Positions 45,859 through 56,940 of a DNA stretch of 64,000 bases are shown here, piece after piece. Below the pieces are notes generated by a model. That model made no database searches, was not told the DNA's origin, and worked only from the letters and a program-made list of their open reading frames with translations. The DNA comes from Oscheius dolichura. Taxonomy: Eukaryota > Nematoda > Chromadorea > Rhabditida > Rhabditidae. The translations under genes were made by a program, and so were the position numbers. The stretch lies in assembly GCA_932521035.1 (NCBI GenBank), contig OW051496.1:11098001-11162000 (forward strand). The letters are read 5' to 3'. The first letter of the stretch is position 1. Each line of letters opens with the position of its first letter.

Positions 45859-47799
45859 ATGCCGGGCCGCAGTCGTATTGTAAGTGTCTGTCTGTTGTCT
45901 TCCGTTCATCCTCCAATATTCAGTCCCGTAAACGGAAGAACCTCATAAGAAAGTGGAGCAGAGATAACGAAAAGCTGACGGATGAGCAGCAGGTGGCGAG
46001 GGCCGAGGCACGGGCCCGCCATCCTCCCCTCATGGTCAAGGATCTCTTCAGCGTCTTTGGAATATACCACAACTTCTTCTGGCTGTCTGTTCTACTCAAC
46101 TCGTTGATCTGGTCCATGGGTGCGGTGCACTATGACATGGTCCGGGTGCTGACCCTGAGGAGGGAGGACTACGAGGCCACCGACGCCGAGAAGATGGTCT
46201 ACAAGCCGCATCGGGATTTTGAACCATTTGTGAGTCTCTTCTACCGTAACCAGGCCTATATGGTAGCTTTCAGCACTTTCCACCGGCGCTCAAGTATCTC
46301 ATCAACCAATCCACGGCGGTTACAGAGATATTCGGCCCTCTGTACATCCTCCTCCGGTACAGGTCTGCCGTCTCCTCTCCTATTCCAGTGCTTTTTCAGT
46401 GCTGGAAGGCGTCGCCTGATGCTGGAGAGCTGTCTCCTGTACACGGCGTCGTCGTGTCTCTCGCTCGTTATCTACAATCCCATCCTCCGCCTGTCCATCG
46501 CCCTCACCTCCTTCTTCAACCGCACCATCCGCTATGTCTCCATCATGCACCTGAGTGAATCCATCCCGCCGAGGCTGCTGCCCCTGGCCTTCGGGATTAT
46601 GGGCGTCTCGGACTGTGTATTCTCGTCCGTCTTCGAGATCTCTATTACTTTTATGAGCTCGTGGAGATATCTCGTCATCCTCATTGGCCTCCTCATGGGC
46701 TGCACCGGCCTTCTGTACTATGTCTACGTGCCGCCGGCCATCCTCCTGGATATCACTCTCAAGGACGGGAACAAGGTGCAGGACATCATCACCACAACAC
46801 TACACGACAGTAAGGCTGCTCTATTCCTGACTTTCTCCTCTTCCAGGTGATATTATCGATGTCGACGCCCTCATCGACGACACCATCTTCGCGGGCAGAG
46901 TCATCGTCTCTCCATGGAAGAGAGCCGCCGCCCTGTTGAGAGTAGCCAACTTCCGAAATAAATACCTCTTCCTCGTCGTGCTACAGTAATCCTCTATTTG
47001 AACCTCATCCAATTTGTTTTAGAACAGCACAAAGTTGGATTTATCAAACGGCAAACGCCTCGCTGAAAGGGAGGGCCGGTTTTGGTCTGACAGAGTTCCA
47101 TCTAATAGCTGTTACGGTACAGGGGTTGGCGTCTCTGCTCGGCGTCGCCTTCATCTATCGGTACGATTCAAACAATGTCTAGCGGAATAAGAGAGAATAA
47201 GTACAGATTTGGACGTCGCTGCACGATAATGTTACACATCCTGACGAGTTTGCTGGGTGTAGTCTTCCTGGGAGCTGTCCGATTGGAGAAATTTGATGTC
47301 TGTATCATGAAGGATATTTCAAATGGTAGCCAACTTTATAGTCCTAATTTAATGTTAAAAATTGAGATGTTGGAAAAGTGCTTGCCGGTTTCTGGGCCGT
47401 CCTCCTGGTCTATTGTTCGCGTGTCCTAAAGATTGTCATTCGGCTGGCCCTGATCCAGCATATTCCTGTCGAGGACCATACGACCCTGTTTGCCCTGGCC
47501 ATGATCGCCTCGGCCACTTTGAAGACCCTGATTGAAGTTTTGGTCAATCAAGAATGGGTAAGGGACCTCTTCATCCCGGTGAATATAGATCTCTCTAGCT
47601 GGCGTGGCACGTCTATCCCAGTCGTGTCTATATAATCTCCCTGGCTATTGTGGTGCTCTTCGCGCCGACTGTTGTCTTTATGGATAACTGTGCCACCATG
47701 CCGCTGATGAGCACGGATTACAAAGCCTATCATCTGCGCCAAAGGCCATGGAAAAAGGATCCGAAGATGGCGGACGAGCCGACCCATGAGGAGGGATAG
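45859..47799 (+). CDS. Divergent major facilitator superfamily transporter
   Basis: Nine exons keep frame: 45859-45879, 45924-46229, 46274-46362, 46400-46809, 46847-46985, 47023-47160, 47207-47325, 47379-47557 and 47599-47799, giving 533 residues. The N-terminus is short and basic (SRKRKNLIRKW). About 12 hydrophobic segments follow. Two MFS motif-A-like loops, RYRSAGRRRL after TM2 and YRFGRRC after TM8, plus a central hydrophilic loop (about residues 285-325, HDSDIIDVDAL) give the 6+6 layout. A helix pair with HLSESIPPRLLPLAFGIMG resembles the SESxPxxxR loop of SLC22/SV2-like carriers, so the nearest family is probably SLC22-like; the substrate is unknown. The tail is charged (KKDPKMADEPTHEEG). 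The acceptor before 47379 has a poor pyrimidine tract, so that junction is weaker. AATAAA at 47843-47848 is the likely poly(A) signal. Confidence 0.75.
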
Positions 47800-47869
47800 A
47801 GCGGCAAAATCTATTGAAATTTTTAGATGTCACTTGAAGTACAATAAAAAGGAACTAATATTTATTGTC

Positions 47870-48987
47870 TTATCTCCCACCGTACCCGTATCCACTTCTA
47901 CCGTAGCCGCCAGAAGGCCGGCCGTAGTTGTTCATAGGGGGAGACATGTACGAGGGGCCGGGCATCGGCTCGGGGGGCGGCCCGCCGCCGTAGGACTTGA
48001 TTATTATTGTCTTTTCGATGATCGGGGGTCTCGGCTCTTCCATCGGCATTGGCATGGGTTCTGGTGGAGGTGGAGGCATATAGGGCTTGGAGATCTCCGG
48101 CAGGGGCTCGGGAGGAGGACCGTAGGACTTCATTGGAGGCGGAGGCTCGACTGGAGGAGGAAGATACGTCTTGACCGGCTCAGGGATGGGTTCAGGCACT
48201 GGTTCCGGATGGGGTTCCGGCATCGGAGGAGGAGGAGGAGGCCGGCCATAGGAATTGCCTCCGAATCCTCCGCCACCCATGGGACCTCCGCCACCGGAGT
48301 AGCCGCTGTTGCCATAGCCGCCAGATGGAGGCGGCCCGTAGTTATTGCTGTACATCTGGGGTCGGAAGTAGCCTCCTCTAAAAGTTCTATGATCAGGGAC
48401 ATTTCTCTACGCTTCTTATCAATTGGACAGGGGGTACTCGCCGAAATGCCCGAAACAGTAGACCGACATGTTACCGTTGATTGGTCTTCTCGCGCCATCG
48501 CCGCTTTTAGAGACAGTTTGGTGGTTAGATTATGGCTGACCTAGGATGGGAGGGCAAGGCCTGCTGGGACTTGTGGAGAGATTCGCGAGGACCTCCTACG
48601 GGAGAGAAGAGTCTGCCGGAGAGACAAGCCATGGAAAGGCAGAGTGGGTCTCCATCGTCCTCTAAAAGGAGACATGGTTCGCAGAAGACAGGGTGGCTCT
48701 TCCCCCATCCACCCAAAAAAAGCTATCCCCTTGGGCCCCTCCGTCTTGGGGCATTCGTTGAAGAGGATTACTGGAAGCTCCAAGAAGACCTCGCCGCTCG
48801 GGTGGAAAATCCCGTGTGGAACCACTACTATGGGAATAAGGGATCTGCCCGTCTCCATGGTATTTACATGGATCCAATGGAAGGGTTTCTACTGTTAAAG
48901 AGATGTAAATAAGAGAATAAAGGATAACTTTGAAACTAACCCGAGAGCGGAGCCGACAAGCAGTACTAACAGGGCAAGGACACGCAT
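47870..48987 (-). CDS. Secreted Gly/Tyr/Pro-rich low-complexity protein
   Basis: Two exons, 48941-48987 and 47870-48377, join in phase (47 + 508 nt = 185 codons) to give 184 residues. The first exon is a complete signal peptide (MRVLALLVLLVGSALG). The rest is GYF, GGYGNSGY and poly-G runs, then PEPxPEP and PPPPEP repeats, then a GYGRSGYGYGGR tail. There are no cysteines or known domain. Such Gly/Tyr/Pro composition is typical of cuticle, eggshell or adhesive matrix proteins; the exact role is not known. The joined intron is 563 bp, unusually long for such a gene, and extra in-phase exons cannot be excluded. An AATAAA (TTTATT, 47861-47866) begins only 3 nt beyond the stop codon. Confidence 0.7.
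48532..48912 (+). other. 126-codon open frame opposite the intron of the Gly/Tyr-rich gene
   Basis: It begins with ATG and reads through almost the whole intron on the other strand, ending HYYGNKGSARLHGIYMDP and a Leu/Lys-rich tail. No domain is recognised. Two minus-strand frames are also open over the same segment, and minus-strand acceptor-like cttttag and tcctag sites lie in it, so it may be alternative minus-strand exons or chance. Confidence 0.2.
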
Positions 48988-49189
48988 TGTGGTCACTGTC
49001 CTGTCTGCGGCCTGTGCTTTAAAAAGGAAATGATTCGCGTGACTGGAAGGAGACTGTGTAAACCGGGAGAAAAAGAACACTTTATTAGAGGAAGGGGGAA
49101 CGAGACACGGAGACACCGAGACCGACGTCAACTCATCTTCGACGAAACCTTTCTGAATTGGTCGTGTACGAAGTGTAACGGGCGGCCAC
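48988..49189 (-). other. Short spacer between stomatin and Gly/Tyr-rich gene
   Basis: These 202 bp lie between the stomatin stop and the ATG of the next gene on the same strand. A minus-strand AATAAA (TTTATT at 49081-49086) lies about midway, about 95 nt before the downstream ATG. The spacing resembles nematode operons, where about 100 bp separates cleavage site and trans-splice site, but no clear acceptor precedes the downstream ATG. Confidence 0.45.
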
Positions 49190-50684
49190 TCACCCTCGAT
49201 CCAGCGGCTGCAGGAAGTTCTGGATCAATTCTATTGGGAAGGGGAAAATGATTGTGGAGTTCTTCTCGGCACTGATGCTATTCAAGGTCTGCAGATATCG
49301 CAGCTGGATGGCACACGGAGAAGAGGCTATCTGAACAGTCGGCCCGGGTGGAGGAGGGAGAGGAGATCCAAACTGACCACTTCGGCCGCCTCTCTTAGTG
49401 CACGGGAGGCATTCTGCTCTCCTTGGGCGGCGATCACCTTGGCTCCGGCTTCTCGGGTGGCTTCAGCTTCGGCAGCCATGGCTGTAAAAGGGCTTTGTTA
49501 GCTAAAATAAGAAGGGAGGATCTGATTCCCTTAAGAAACAAAGGGGGGGGGGGGGGCACCGAGGAGGATTTCGGCCCGGCCGTCAGTTTTCAGTTTCCCG
49601 GACAATGGCTGTCCCCCTACATGGAGGATGGCCACACGGCGCTTCCATCCCTATGGACGTCTCAAACCAGGGCCAAAGCCAGCCCTTCCGCCCCGGGGAA
49701 GATAGCCAAATGGACCATGGCTTGCCTCGCCCAATGGGGGCTCCGAGGGCGAATGCCTGCCGGCTGTGATAAACGCCCCGGAGGCATTCGCCCTCAGAGT
49801 CCTTAGCGGGGCATGGCCTGTGCCAACTAGAGGGGACAAGCCACAAACCTCTCTGCAGCTGCATTGGCAGCCGGACGTCTTTCACCTCGACCCTCTCCAC
49901 CTTGACTCCCCACGGGTCGGTGGCCTCGTCGAGTGTCAGCTGAAATATCCCTCTGGTCTCAAAAGGTCCCCGAAATACCTGCATCTGGTGGGAGATGTTC
50001 TCTCTGTCGGAGAGCATCTCGGCCAGGGTCCTCGTTCCCAGGATATTCCTGAGAGTGGTCTGGGCGAGTAGCTTCGTTGACCTCGAGGCATCCTCGACAT
50101 TCGTTACGGATATTGTGGCGTTTGATATGCGGAAATAGACGACGGCATCCACAGCTACCGTCACCGAATCTTTTGATAAAATCTAGGAGATTATGGTTGG
50201 GGGAGGATGGGGGACGGGCGCGTACCTCTTGTGGGGGGACATCGAAAGAAACAACCCTGAGATCAATCTTTTTATAGGAGTCTATACACGGCAGTATGAA
50301 GAACAGACCTAGGTGGAATAGATGAAACGGCCGACTGAATAAAACATACCAGGCCCGCGGGCACCACCTGGCATTAGCCGACCCAGACGAAATATAACGG
50401 CTCTCTCGTATTCTTGAACAACCTGCGAGTTGTCCCCTTTGTCTCTCGCTTTCTCGTCGACTTACTTTTATACAAAGACAGGCAGACAGTGGCAGTGTGC
50501 ATACAATTACAATATAGGCAAATATCATGAGGATCCAGGAGCAGACGGTGAATTCGACGACATGATCAGCTGAAAAGAGGGGGAATTGTGGAGGAGCCAG
50601 GGGCAGGCGAAACTGACTGTCTACGATGCGGGTTAGGGGATTCCGGCCTGAGGTGAATTTTCGAGTAGTGTCAAAGGATGACAT
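49190..50684 (-). CDS. Stomatin family protein, MEC-2/STO type
   Basis: This is a membrane hairpin protein that oligomerises at the inner face of the plasma membrane and tunes ion channels such as DEG/ENaC. The ATG is at 50684; exon 1 is 50618-50684 and exon 2 starts at 50569. The membrane hairpin ([20 protein letters not shown]) is followed by [16 protein letters not shown], then the SPFH core: [70 protein letters not shown] and [19 protein letters not shown]. The coiled coil has [20 protein letters not shown]. The end is [20 protein letters not shown] then PLDRG and stop. The core is closer to C. elegans MEC-2/STO-2/STO-4 than to UNC-1 as I recall them. It lacks the long MEC-2 tail. A tttcag lies 13 nt upstream of the ATG. 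A G14 run (49543-49556) is in one intron. Confidence 0.9.
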
Positions 50685-53600
50685 CAAAGGGAAACTGCTG
50701 AAAATTTAAAAGTGGAGAGAGAAGATTGGAAGATTAGGAAGAGAGGCAGGAAAATGAGTGGAGAGTGGAGTGTGTTCGGGCATATACAGGAGCTGCTTTG
50801 AATTGTCTCCTAATTCTATCCGGACGATGGTCATCTACCCGCCCGGAGGATGGCCGTGCCCCCAGCCGGAGGATGGCCGAGTTCCTACCCGGTGGACTCT
50901 CTGTGATCTCTAAACTCTCATTGTCACCTTCCTATGGAAATGGAAGAGCCAGTCCCCTCTAATTATGTAAAAGAGCAAGGTCAAACGTCCTTCTGTAGAC
51001 CTCTATAAAGAGAGAAATTGCCCACCTCTAAACAATTGACATCGATTCTCTCTCGCAAACAAGAAAAGCATTCTGGTGGAGGCGTGAGCCAAACGTAAGC
51101 ATAAAATGGGAAATTAAAGCAAATAGAATGGATTTTTGGCAGAAGCCGGGCTATGGAAAAGGGGGAGAGGAGGGGGAGGAGGAGGATAATGACAGATCAT
51201 TGCGAGGCCAAGTCGTCGTGGAAAAAAAGTGGAAGAATGGCAAGCGCTGAATGGAAGATGAGTCCTGAAAATGGAAATGCCTCTTTTGAGGACTACTGTA
51301 CTCGTTATATCTTGATCCAGGGGAACTGAACAAACCACTCGGAACAATAAGCCCCGGTTGGCTAATGTATTTATTCATTTGTTCTCTTTCTGACTCTCTC
51401 TCTCTCGTAATGTTAGGAGCGTAGTGGAAGATTTGCATGAGTGGCTGCCCCCATCCTTGGTGCTCTCATTAACAGTGGCTACCTAATGAGAGTATGTGTA
51501 TGTGAGTGCAGTAGAAGGCCCTCACGTAATTTGTAACACGAAATATAAAGGGCAAGAGTCACGGGAGGCTAATTAGACGTCTCATCCATTTGACACCGTT
51601 TTTATTTAGTGTTTCTAGTTTAACCAGACATAAGAGGAGCAAGATGGATGGAAACAATTTAACGAGACAGGCAATTATCACACATAGAGGCAAAAAATAG
51701 AAGAAGAGGAGAAATGGAGAGGGAACCAGCGTGTGAATGACAAGTGACACCGACTGGTAATGAGATAGCGGCCATTCAATTAGGCAGCCCGATTGTGACC
51801 ATTCTGTTGGAATACATAAAATACTGGGCCGTGTTTAGTACCTTTTTAGCCGTATTTGGTCATTCTTTGTGTAATAAATACATAGATAAATTATTTGGTG
51901 GTTATAAAAGAGCAAAGAGGCAGATAATGTAAGACAAATATGTGATAATTACACAGATCGCAGCTGACACCGTTTTCTAGCCTTCGCCGAATAAAGATTG
52001 ACTTTTCAATTCATTTTCCACCAATATTTGATTTTTTCACAATTGTAATGAGAAATTTTCCATCAAATAAGAAATAAATGAACATTATAAAGGCGTTTCA
52101 AAGAGATTTAGGCAAAGAAATGACAAAGAGAGCTGTGTTTTACTAGGCAAACAAGAGGTACTAATCTAATATAGTTGACGCAATCAAAGAGCAGGCCAAA
52201 TCTCTTCTAGCCAGCGGACTGACACTCCTACGAGATTCAATATCCAGAGAGAAGACGGCCTGCTGGCAAGTTGTTGCGGAAGGAAGAGGGCCACGCTGCG
52301 GAATAGCGCGTAATGACCACCGGCTGATGGATGTTTTGTGGATAATACATCTCTCTCGCTCTTTCAGGAATCCTGAGAGTAGAAATAACCAATGGCTTCC
52401 CATTTTAGCTAGTGGGACACGTGAAGGATATTACCTGCTCCCAAGGTGATCCGACAACATTTCCGACAATCGACATGACAACAACAGCAGGAGCTGGGGA
52501 AGGTAACTGCCGACATAAACGGGGCATCAAGCAAGAGAATAAAGAATGAAATACGTTTCCTGGGGGGATTCGCTAGTTGTCTGGCTTTTCTGCTAATTGT
52601 TGTTATAATAATTCTCTTGAGAAACGGATCGTAATAACAGTGGCAGAAAAAGCTAGACGTTCTAATTGTATTGTAGCAACTGCAGCTGTACTAAAAACAA
52701 TATAATTCCAAGATCTAAAAAATAGAGCATAAAACAAAGAATCTGAAGCATTTTTAGCCAGCAATAAACGACCTGAAAGGTGTTAGGTAGAGAAAGCGTA
52801 TAAAAGAGGCTGGAAATTGCTTCGAGGGGATTTAATGGGACGGCAAAGAGTGTCTCGGCCGAGATGAAAAATGGCTCACGAGCCTAATTTTCCTGCTGAT
52901 TCTCTTCTCTTCACGAAAAAATGGCTCAATATTTCATCGCATCATCGAGTTTGAATGCGAATTACTAGCTGGGGAGTGGAGGGAAGCCATTTCAATGGAA
53001 GGCAACAGACGATTAGGGCGAGGAAAATGGGAGAGAGAGGGAGAGTCTTGGACAAGCTGCCATTTAGGACAATAGAAAATATGTATAGAAGCGAAGCAGA
53101 TGGAGTGAAATTAGGCAGAGAGAAAAGTAAGGGGAGAGGCTGAATGGAAATATGAGACTGCATGCTCGTTGTCGTCTAAGTTAGACACACACAAACAGAG
53201 AAACCAAGACGGCCAGATATGCGAATGATAAGAAAAATAAATTGCTCATGAGAAACCGTGAGAAATGTAATTTGAGGCGTGAGATAGACTTAAAATTTGT
53301 TATATACGACTATAATATGCATTTTGTGCTGAAATAGAGTAAAAAAATATTCCAATCCATAAAGAAGCCGCTGGGAATTCGCTGCTGCCATTATAAACAA
53401 AACATATGAACAAAGGATTAGAAGAGCGGACTCAGCGATTCGCCCTTGAGGAATTATTTGATTGAGCAAAGTAAAATCAATAGAAGCATTGGTCAGAACA
53501 TACTATGCGCGAAGAAGGAGGAGGCACTCGTGAATTCAGCACATTGGAAGGAGTCCCCCCGAAATGCCTAAGAAGGAGGGGGCTCGCGTGCAAAACAGAT

Positions 53601-54118
53601 ACAGCGATCGCTGGGGGCCCCGAGTAAAAACAAACTTCTATCATTATGTTGTATTTATGTTTTGCTTTATGGAGAACTATAAATATGGATAATAAAATGC
53701 ATACGAATCTTATCAAAATCCTACGAGTATTCTTATTATAATTTCCGGGACAATTATAGGAGTTACTTGTTTGTTGACTATTGACCAGCTAGTAATTCCG
53801 GCGCCTTCGCCGTTTACTAGAATATTTCCATTGCTTTTTCTTTTTTGCCAGTCAAGCATATCGTGTGGGAGCTACCCAAACTGACATATTCAGTTGACAG
53901 GGGGATATTCATCTCCTAGTCGCAATAAAAACTTCCTAAAAATATTAAGCGGGGGTTGAAGCAATTTGTCAAAAGAAAAACGGCGTTACACTCTCAATGT
54001 GGCATCTTATATAAGAAATTGAGAAGAGTACTTCGCGTTAGAGGATTTGGTTACGCAGAGTATCGACTTTTCGAACTGACACATAAAGTAGGGCAGAAAA
54101 CCCCCTATTTCAACGTGA
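50685..54118. other. Gene-poor, increasingly AT-rich region
   Basis: No gene is recognised. Base composition shifts from the GC-rich left part to AT-rich at about 51.4-51.6 kb. Two direct copies of CCGGAGGATGGCCG lie at 50843-50856 and 50866-50879. Short open frames have no splice support or domain. Confidence 0.55.
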
Positions 54119-54248
54119 CTAGAAGTGGATGAGTGTAATAGCTGAGAATCCACCGAGGAGCACGCCTCCCACATTAGCGATAATCCGGCTAAGCGGAGCG
54201 GCTTCATTCTTCGCGTGATTTTTGTGCCTGTTACGGACGAGATCGTAA
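54119..54248 (-). CDS. Possible last exon of a small unrecognised membrane protein
   Basis: Reading leftward, a good acceptor (tccatttgcag) ends at 54249. From there one frame gives 42 codons, YDLVRNRHKNHAKNEAAPLS, then a hydrophobic helix (IIANVGGVLLGGFSAITLI) and HF-stop at 54119. A charged stretch followed by a Gly-rich helix looks like the end of a single-pass or tail-anchored protein. It would need an upstream exon ending in phase 2 within about 300 bp of the dehydrogenase stop, and I could not find one that fits. It may be chance. Confidence 0.3.
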
Positions 54249-54549
54249 CTGCAAATGGATGCCGTATAATTTAGAAGAAAAAAAGGATAATTTGATCATG
54301 GGGCATATTAATGAAACAGGAACGTTGAAGCTGGATGGCGGCCATCGCCTGCTGGAGTATTTTTACAGCGCCCGTGGTTCTGTCGTCCCTCATTGCGGTG
54401 ACAAAAAGTTTTTGACGGGTATTGACAAGGCTTTGCTCTTAAAAAAGAAAGATAAACACATGTAATTTAAAAAATGTTTACTTTGACCCACGAATTCTAA
54501 CCTGTACAATAAATTATTTTAAAAAGTATACATAAAACATTCTAACTAG

Positions 54550-55718
54550 TTACTTGTATTTATAAAATCCTTCACCAGACTTGCGACCAAACTTGCCTTC
54601 GGATACCAATTTGTTGAGCAATTCGCTTGGTTTAAACAGTGGTTCATTCGGATACTTCTTGGACCATCCTAAAAATGTATGTAGTTGGACAATATACAAA
54701 GAACGTACCTTCCATGATGAACTTAGAAGTATCAAGACCAACATAATCCGAAAGTTCAAATGGCCCCATAGGATAACCAGCACCGAGTTTCATAGCAATA
54801 TCGATATCCTAAATTTTTAAAATAAATCATAGCTAATTTGTTCCTACTTCGGCAGAAGCATCGCCACGCTCTAACATCCTGAGAGCTTCAAACAAATATG
54901 GCACAAGCAAACGATTGACAATGAATCCAGGAGTGTCCTAAAATGCTTATAAATATATATATATATAAATTTGTGGAACAAACTTTGCATTTCACTGTCG
55001 TCTTGCCAATTTTCTTGCCATAGTCTAGCAAACTGTTGAAGGTTTCATCCGAGGTATGGTCAAAACGAACAACTTCCAGTAGCTTCATCATTGGCACAGG
55101 ATTGAAGAAATGTAGACCTCCAAATTGATCCTTTCTGGCTAAATCACGACCAATGTCAGATAAACAAAGGGAAGATGTATTGGTTGCAAAGATAGCCGAT
55201 CTAGAAAAATATGAAGCTACATCTCGATTAAAGCTAACTTTTTAGCAGTCTTTTCCACATCGGCAAAAAGTTTCTTCTTTATCTCTATATTTTCCACAAT
55301 AGCTTCAATTACTAAATCGGCGTCTTTTACTGAATCCGCCAAGTTGTTAGAAATTTTGAGCAGGGAAAGGGCAGAAGTCACAAAATTTTCGGCAGCCTAA
55401 AATGATATTGTATAAAGTATTAACGATCCGTTTTCACCTTACTATCCTCGGCATGTTTCTTCTTTGCCACCCTTCTCAGTGACGTATCAATCGACTTCTT
55501 TGCCTTTTCAAGGGCCGAATTAGATGTGTCTACCAAGGTAACATTAAGTCCAGCATTTGCTGATACCTAAATAAAAAAAACAATGGAAGCTATAAATAAT
55601 TACTCACCTGGGCAATTCCACTTCCCATAAGTCCGGCTCCAACAATAGTAATATTGTTTATTTGTGCCAGGGAAGCCGAAGAAGAAGAAAATTGGCGAAT
55701 AATTGTGTTAGCCAGCAT
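54550..55718 (-). CDS. Mitochondrial 3-hydroxyacyl-CoA dehydrogenase
   Basis: It oxidises L-3-hydroxyacyl-CoA to 3-ketoacyl-CoA with NAD+ in mitochondrial beta-oxidation of short and medium chains. The first exon is 55608-55718 (37 codons). A presequence ([17 protein letters not shown]) is followed by the NAD-binding Rossmann motif [12 protein letters not shown], then [35 protein letters not shown], the catalytic-His motif [67 protein letters not shown], and the end [19 protein letters not shown] with stop at 54550. This is the full domain set of human HADH, about 300 residues. Codons are AT-rich, unlike the genes on the left. The ATG is only 4 nt after a tttatag acceptor. Confidence 0.93.
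54951..54967. repeat. AT dinucleotide run in an intron of the dehydrogenase gene
   Basis: A simple (AT)n microsatellite directly follows the donor region of one intron. Confidence 0.85.
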
Positions 55719-56194
55719 ATTCCTATAAATACAGACATAATTTAACAACTAGATCAAAGCATGTTGCAATAGAAAAAAAGATAATTGTGGCACATAGGCT
55801 GCGGCGATAAGAAAATGCAGAGCGCGAACAACAAAGAACAAAGTACGTGGTTTCAGTTCATTGCGCAGAAAAGTGGAAAGTGGAAGTTGTGTAGAGCATT
55901 ACTATGACTAATATATGTTCTCCCAACCATCAAAAAGAACACATAGGCTGTTGGCCGACTGCAAAAGGGAAACGGAGGAAGCGAACAGAGAAAAGCGACC
56001 AGGATAGCAAAATGAACGGAAAAGAGCACATATTTGAATAAAGCCCCTGGCACGCGACTCCTCTCGCAGGGTCTATATACAACGAACGTGTTTCGCAAAA
56101 TCTTTCTGATACATTTTTCTTCAATTCGTTGATGTCACAGCCCGTGCGGCTTGTTTTTTTTACTGTGAGAGCCGTTCAGAGGCCCACAGTATAA
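55719..56194. other. Upstream region of the dehydrogenase gene
   Basis: AT-rich with no supported gene. It presumably holds the dehydrogenase promoter. A T-run (about 56153-56160) precedes the first structured repeat. Confidence 0.5.
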
Positions 56195-56396
56195 TTTTTT
56201 CGGTCGCAACCAGCGGCTGGTGTTCACCCTGTCCCAAGACCGGCCTCGGTTCAGAGTAACCAGAAGAGATGCGTCAGGCTTGGGAGAAAACAGGTTGAAC
56301 ACACAGTTCGCTCGACCGGTTGCGACGCGAAAATTGTACCTCAATCCGGGATCGAGTCCGTTTTTTGAGGTACTACGGTGTAAAAACCGTAATTGA
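56195..56396. repeat. Structured repeat, copy A
   Basis: It carries nested inverted repeats: GTCGCAACC (near 56203) with GGTTGCGAC (near 56318), GTGTTCA (56220-56226) with TGAACAC (56296-56302), CCTGT (56228-56232) with ACAGG (56290-56294), and CCCAAG (56233-56238) with CTTGGG (56279-56284). An inner GGTT/AACC stem lies at 56248-56261. Downstream come two hairpins, CCTCAATCCGG (56339) with CCGTTTTTTGAGG (56358), and TACGG (56374) with CCGTA (56387), each with an 8-nt loop. A T7 run follows at about 56424-56430. Confidence 0.8.
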
Positions 56397-56437
56397 AAAA
56401 GAGCGAGCCGTAGGAGGCGAAGATTTTTTTCCTCGTA

Positions 56438-56630
56438 TGGTGTGCGCAGTAGCCGGAGATCTGCCCTGCCCCATACCCGCCTTGGTTCAGATGAACCCGG
56501 AGAGGATGTGGTTGGGAGAAAGCAGGCCTGACTCGCAGCTGGCTCGACATGGAAATTATACCTCTATACGGGATGAGGTCCGTAATTAGAGGTCTTCATC
56601 TACGGGATATGTGCCGTAGATGAAGAAGTG
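56438..56630. repeat. Structured repeat, copy B
   Basis: The order of elements is the same as in copy A. CCTGC (56465-56469) pairs with GCAGG (56522-56526) and CCCA with TGGG. GGTTC-AGAT-GAACC lies at 56484-56497. Hairpin 3 (56561-56592) has CCTCTATACGG, loop GATGAGGT and CCGTAATTAGAGG. Hairpin 4 (56594-56625) has perfect 12-bp arms, CTTCATCTACGG and CCGTAGATGAAG, with loop GATATGTG. Confidence 0.85.
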
Positions 56631-56940
56631 GATGATGTTGCTTCGGCAACGAATGCTACTGCGATATTTTCTTTTTTTCATTTTTCTTGAGAGATATATG
56701 GTGGGGAAATAGGACAAAATCAATAACCTATGTTACGTCATATTCTCACTGAATCATCGAATGAATCGTACAATGGTGACAAATGGGAATATAACGCATA
56801 CTACCGTATGTCTCTTCTTGTTAGCCCTCTACGCGTTTTCCATTTTTGATTTTCTTCTTGTTCTCCTTCTTGCATATCTTCTTGTTCCTCTTTCACACTG
56901 TTTTAATCGTAGGAAGTCAACAGTTTTATATTTTCGAGAA
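56631..56940. other. Spacer between repeat copies B and C
   Basis: AT-rich with a T/C-rich run. A Phe/Leu-rich open frame across 56761-57000 reflects the pyrimidine tract and is not supported as a gene. Confidence 0.5.

Noticed and set aside
56320-56589. 89-codon frame across repeat copies A and B
   Set aside because: It crosses two hairpin-rich repeat copies and reflects the repeat sequence. Copy C, with shared sequence, does not keep the frame.
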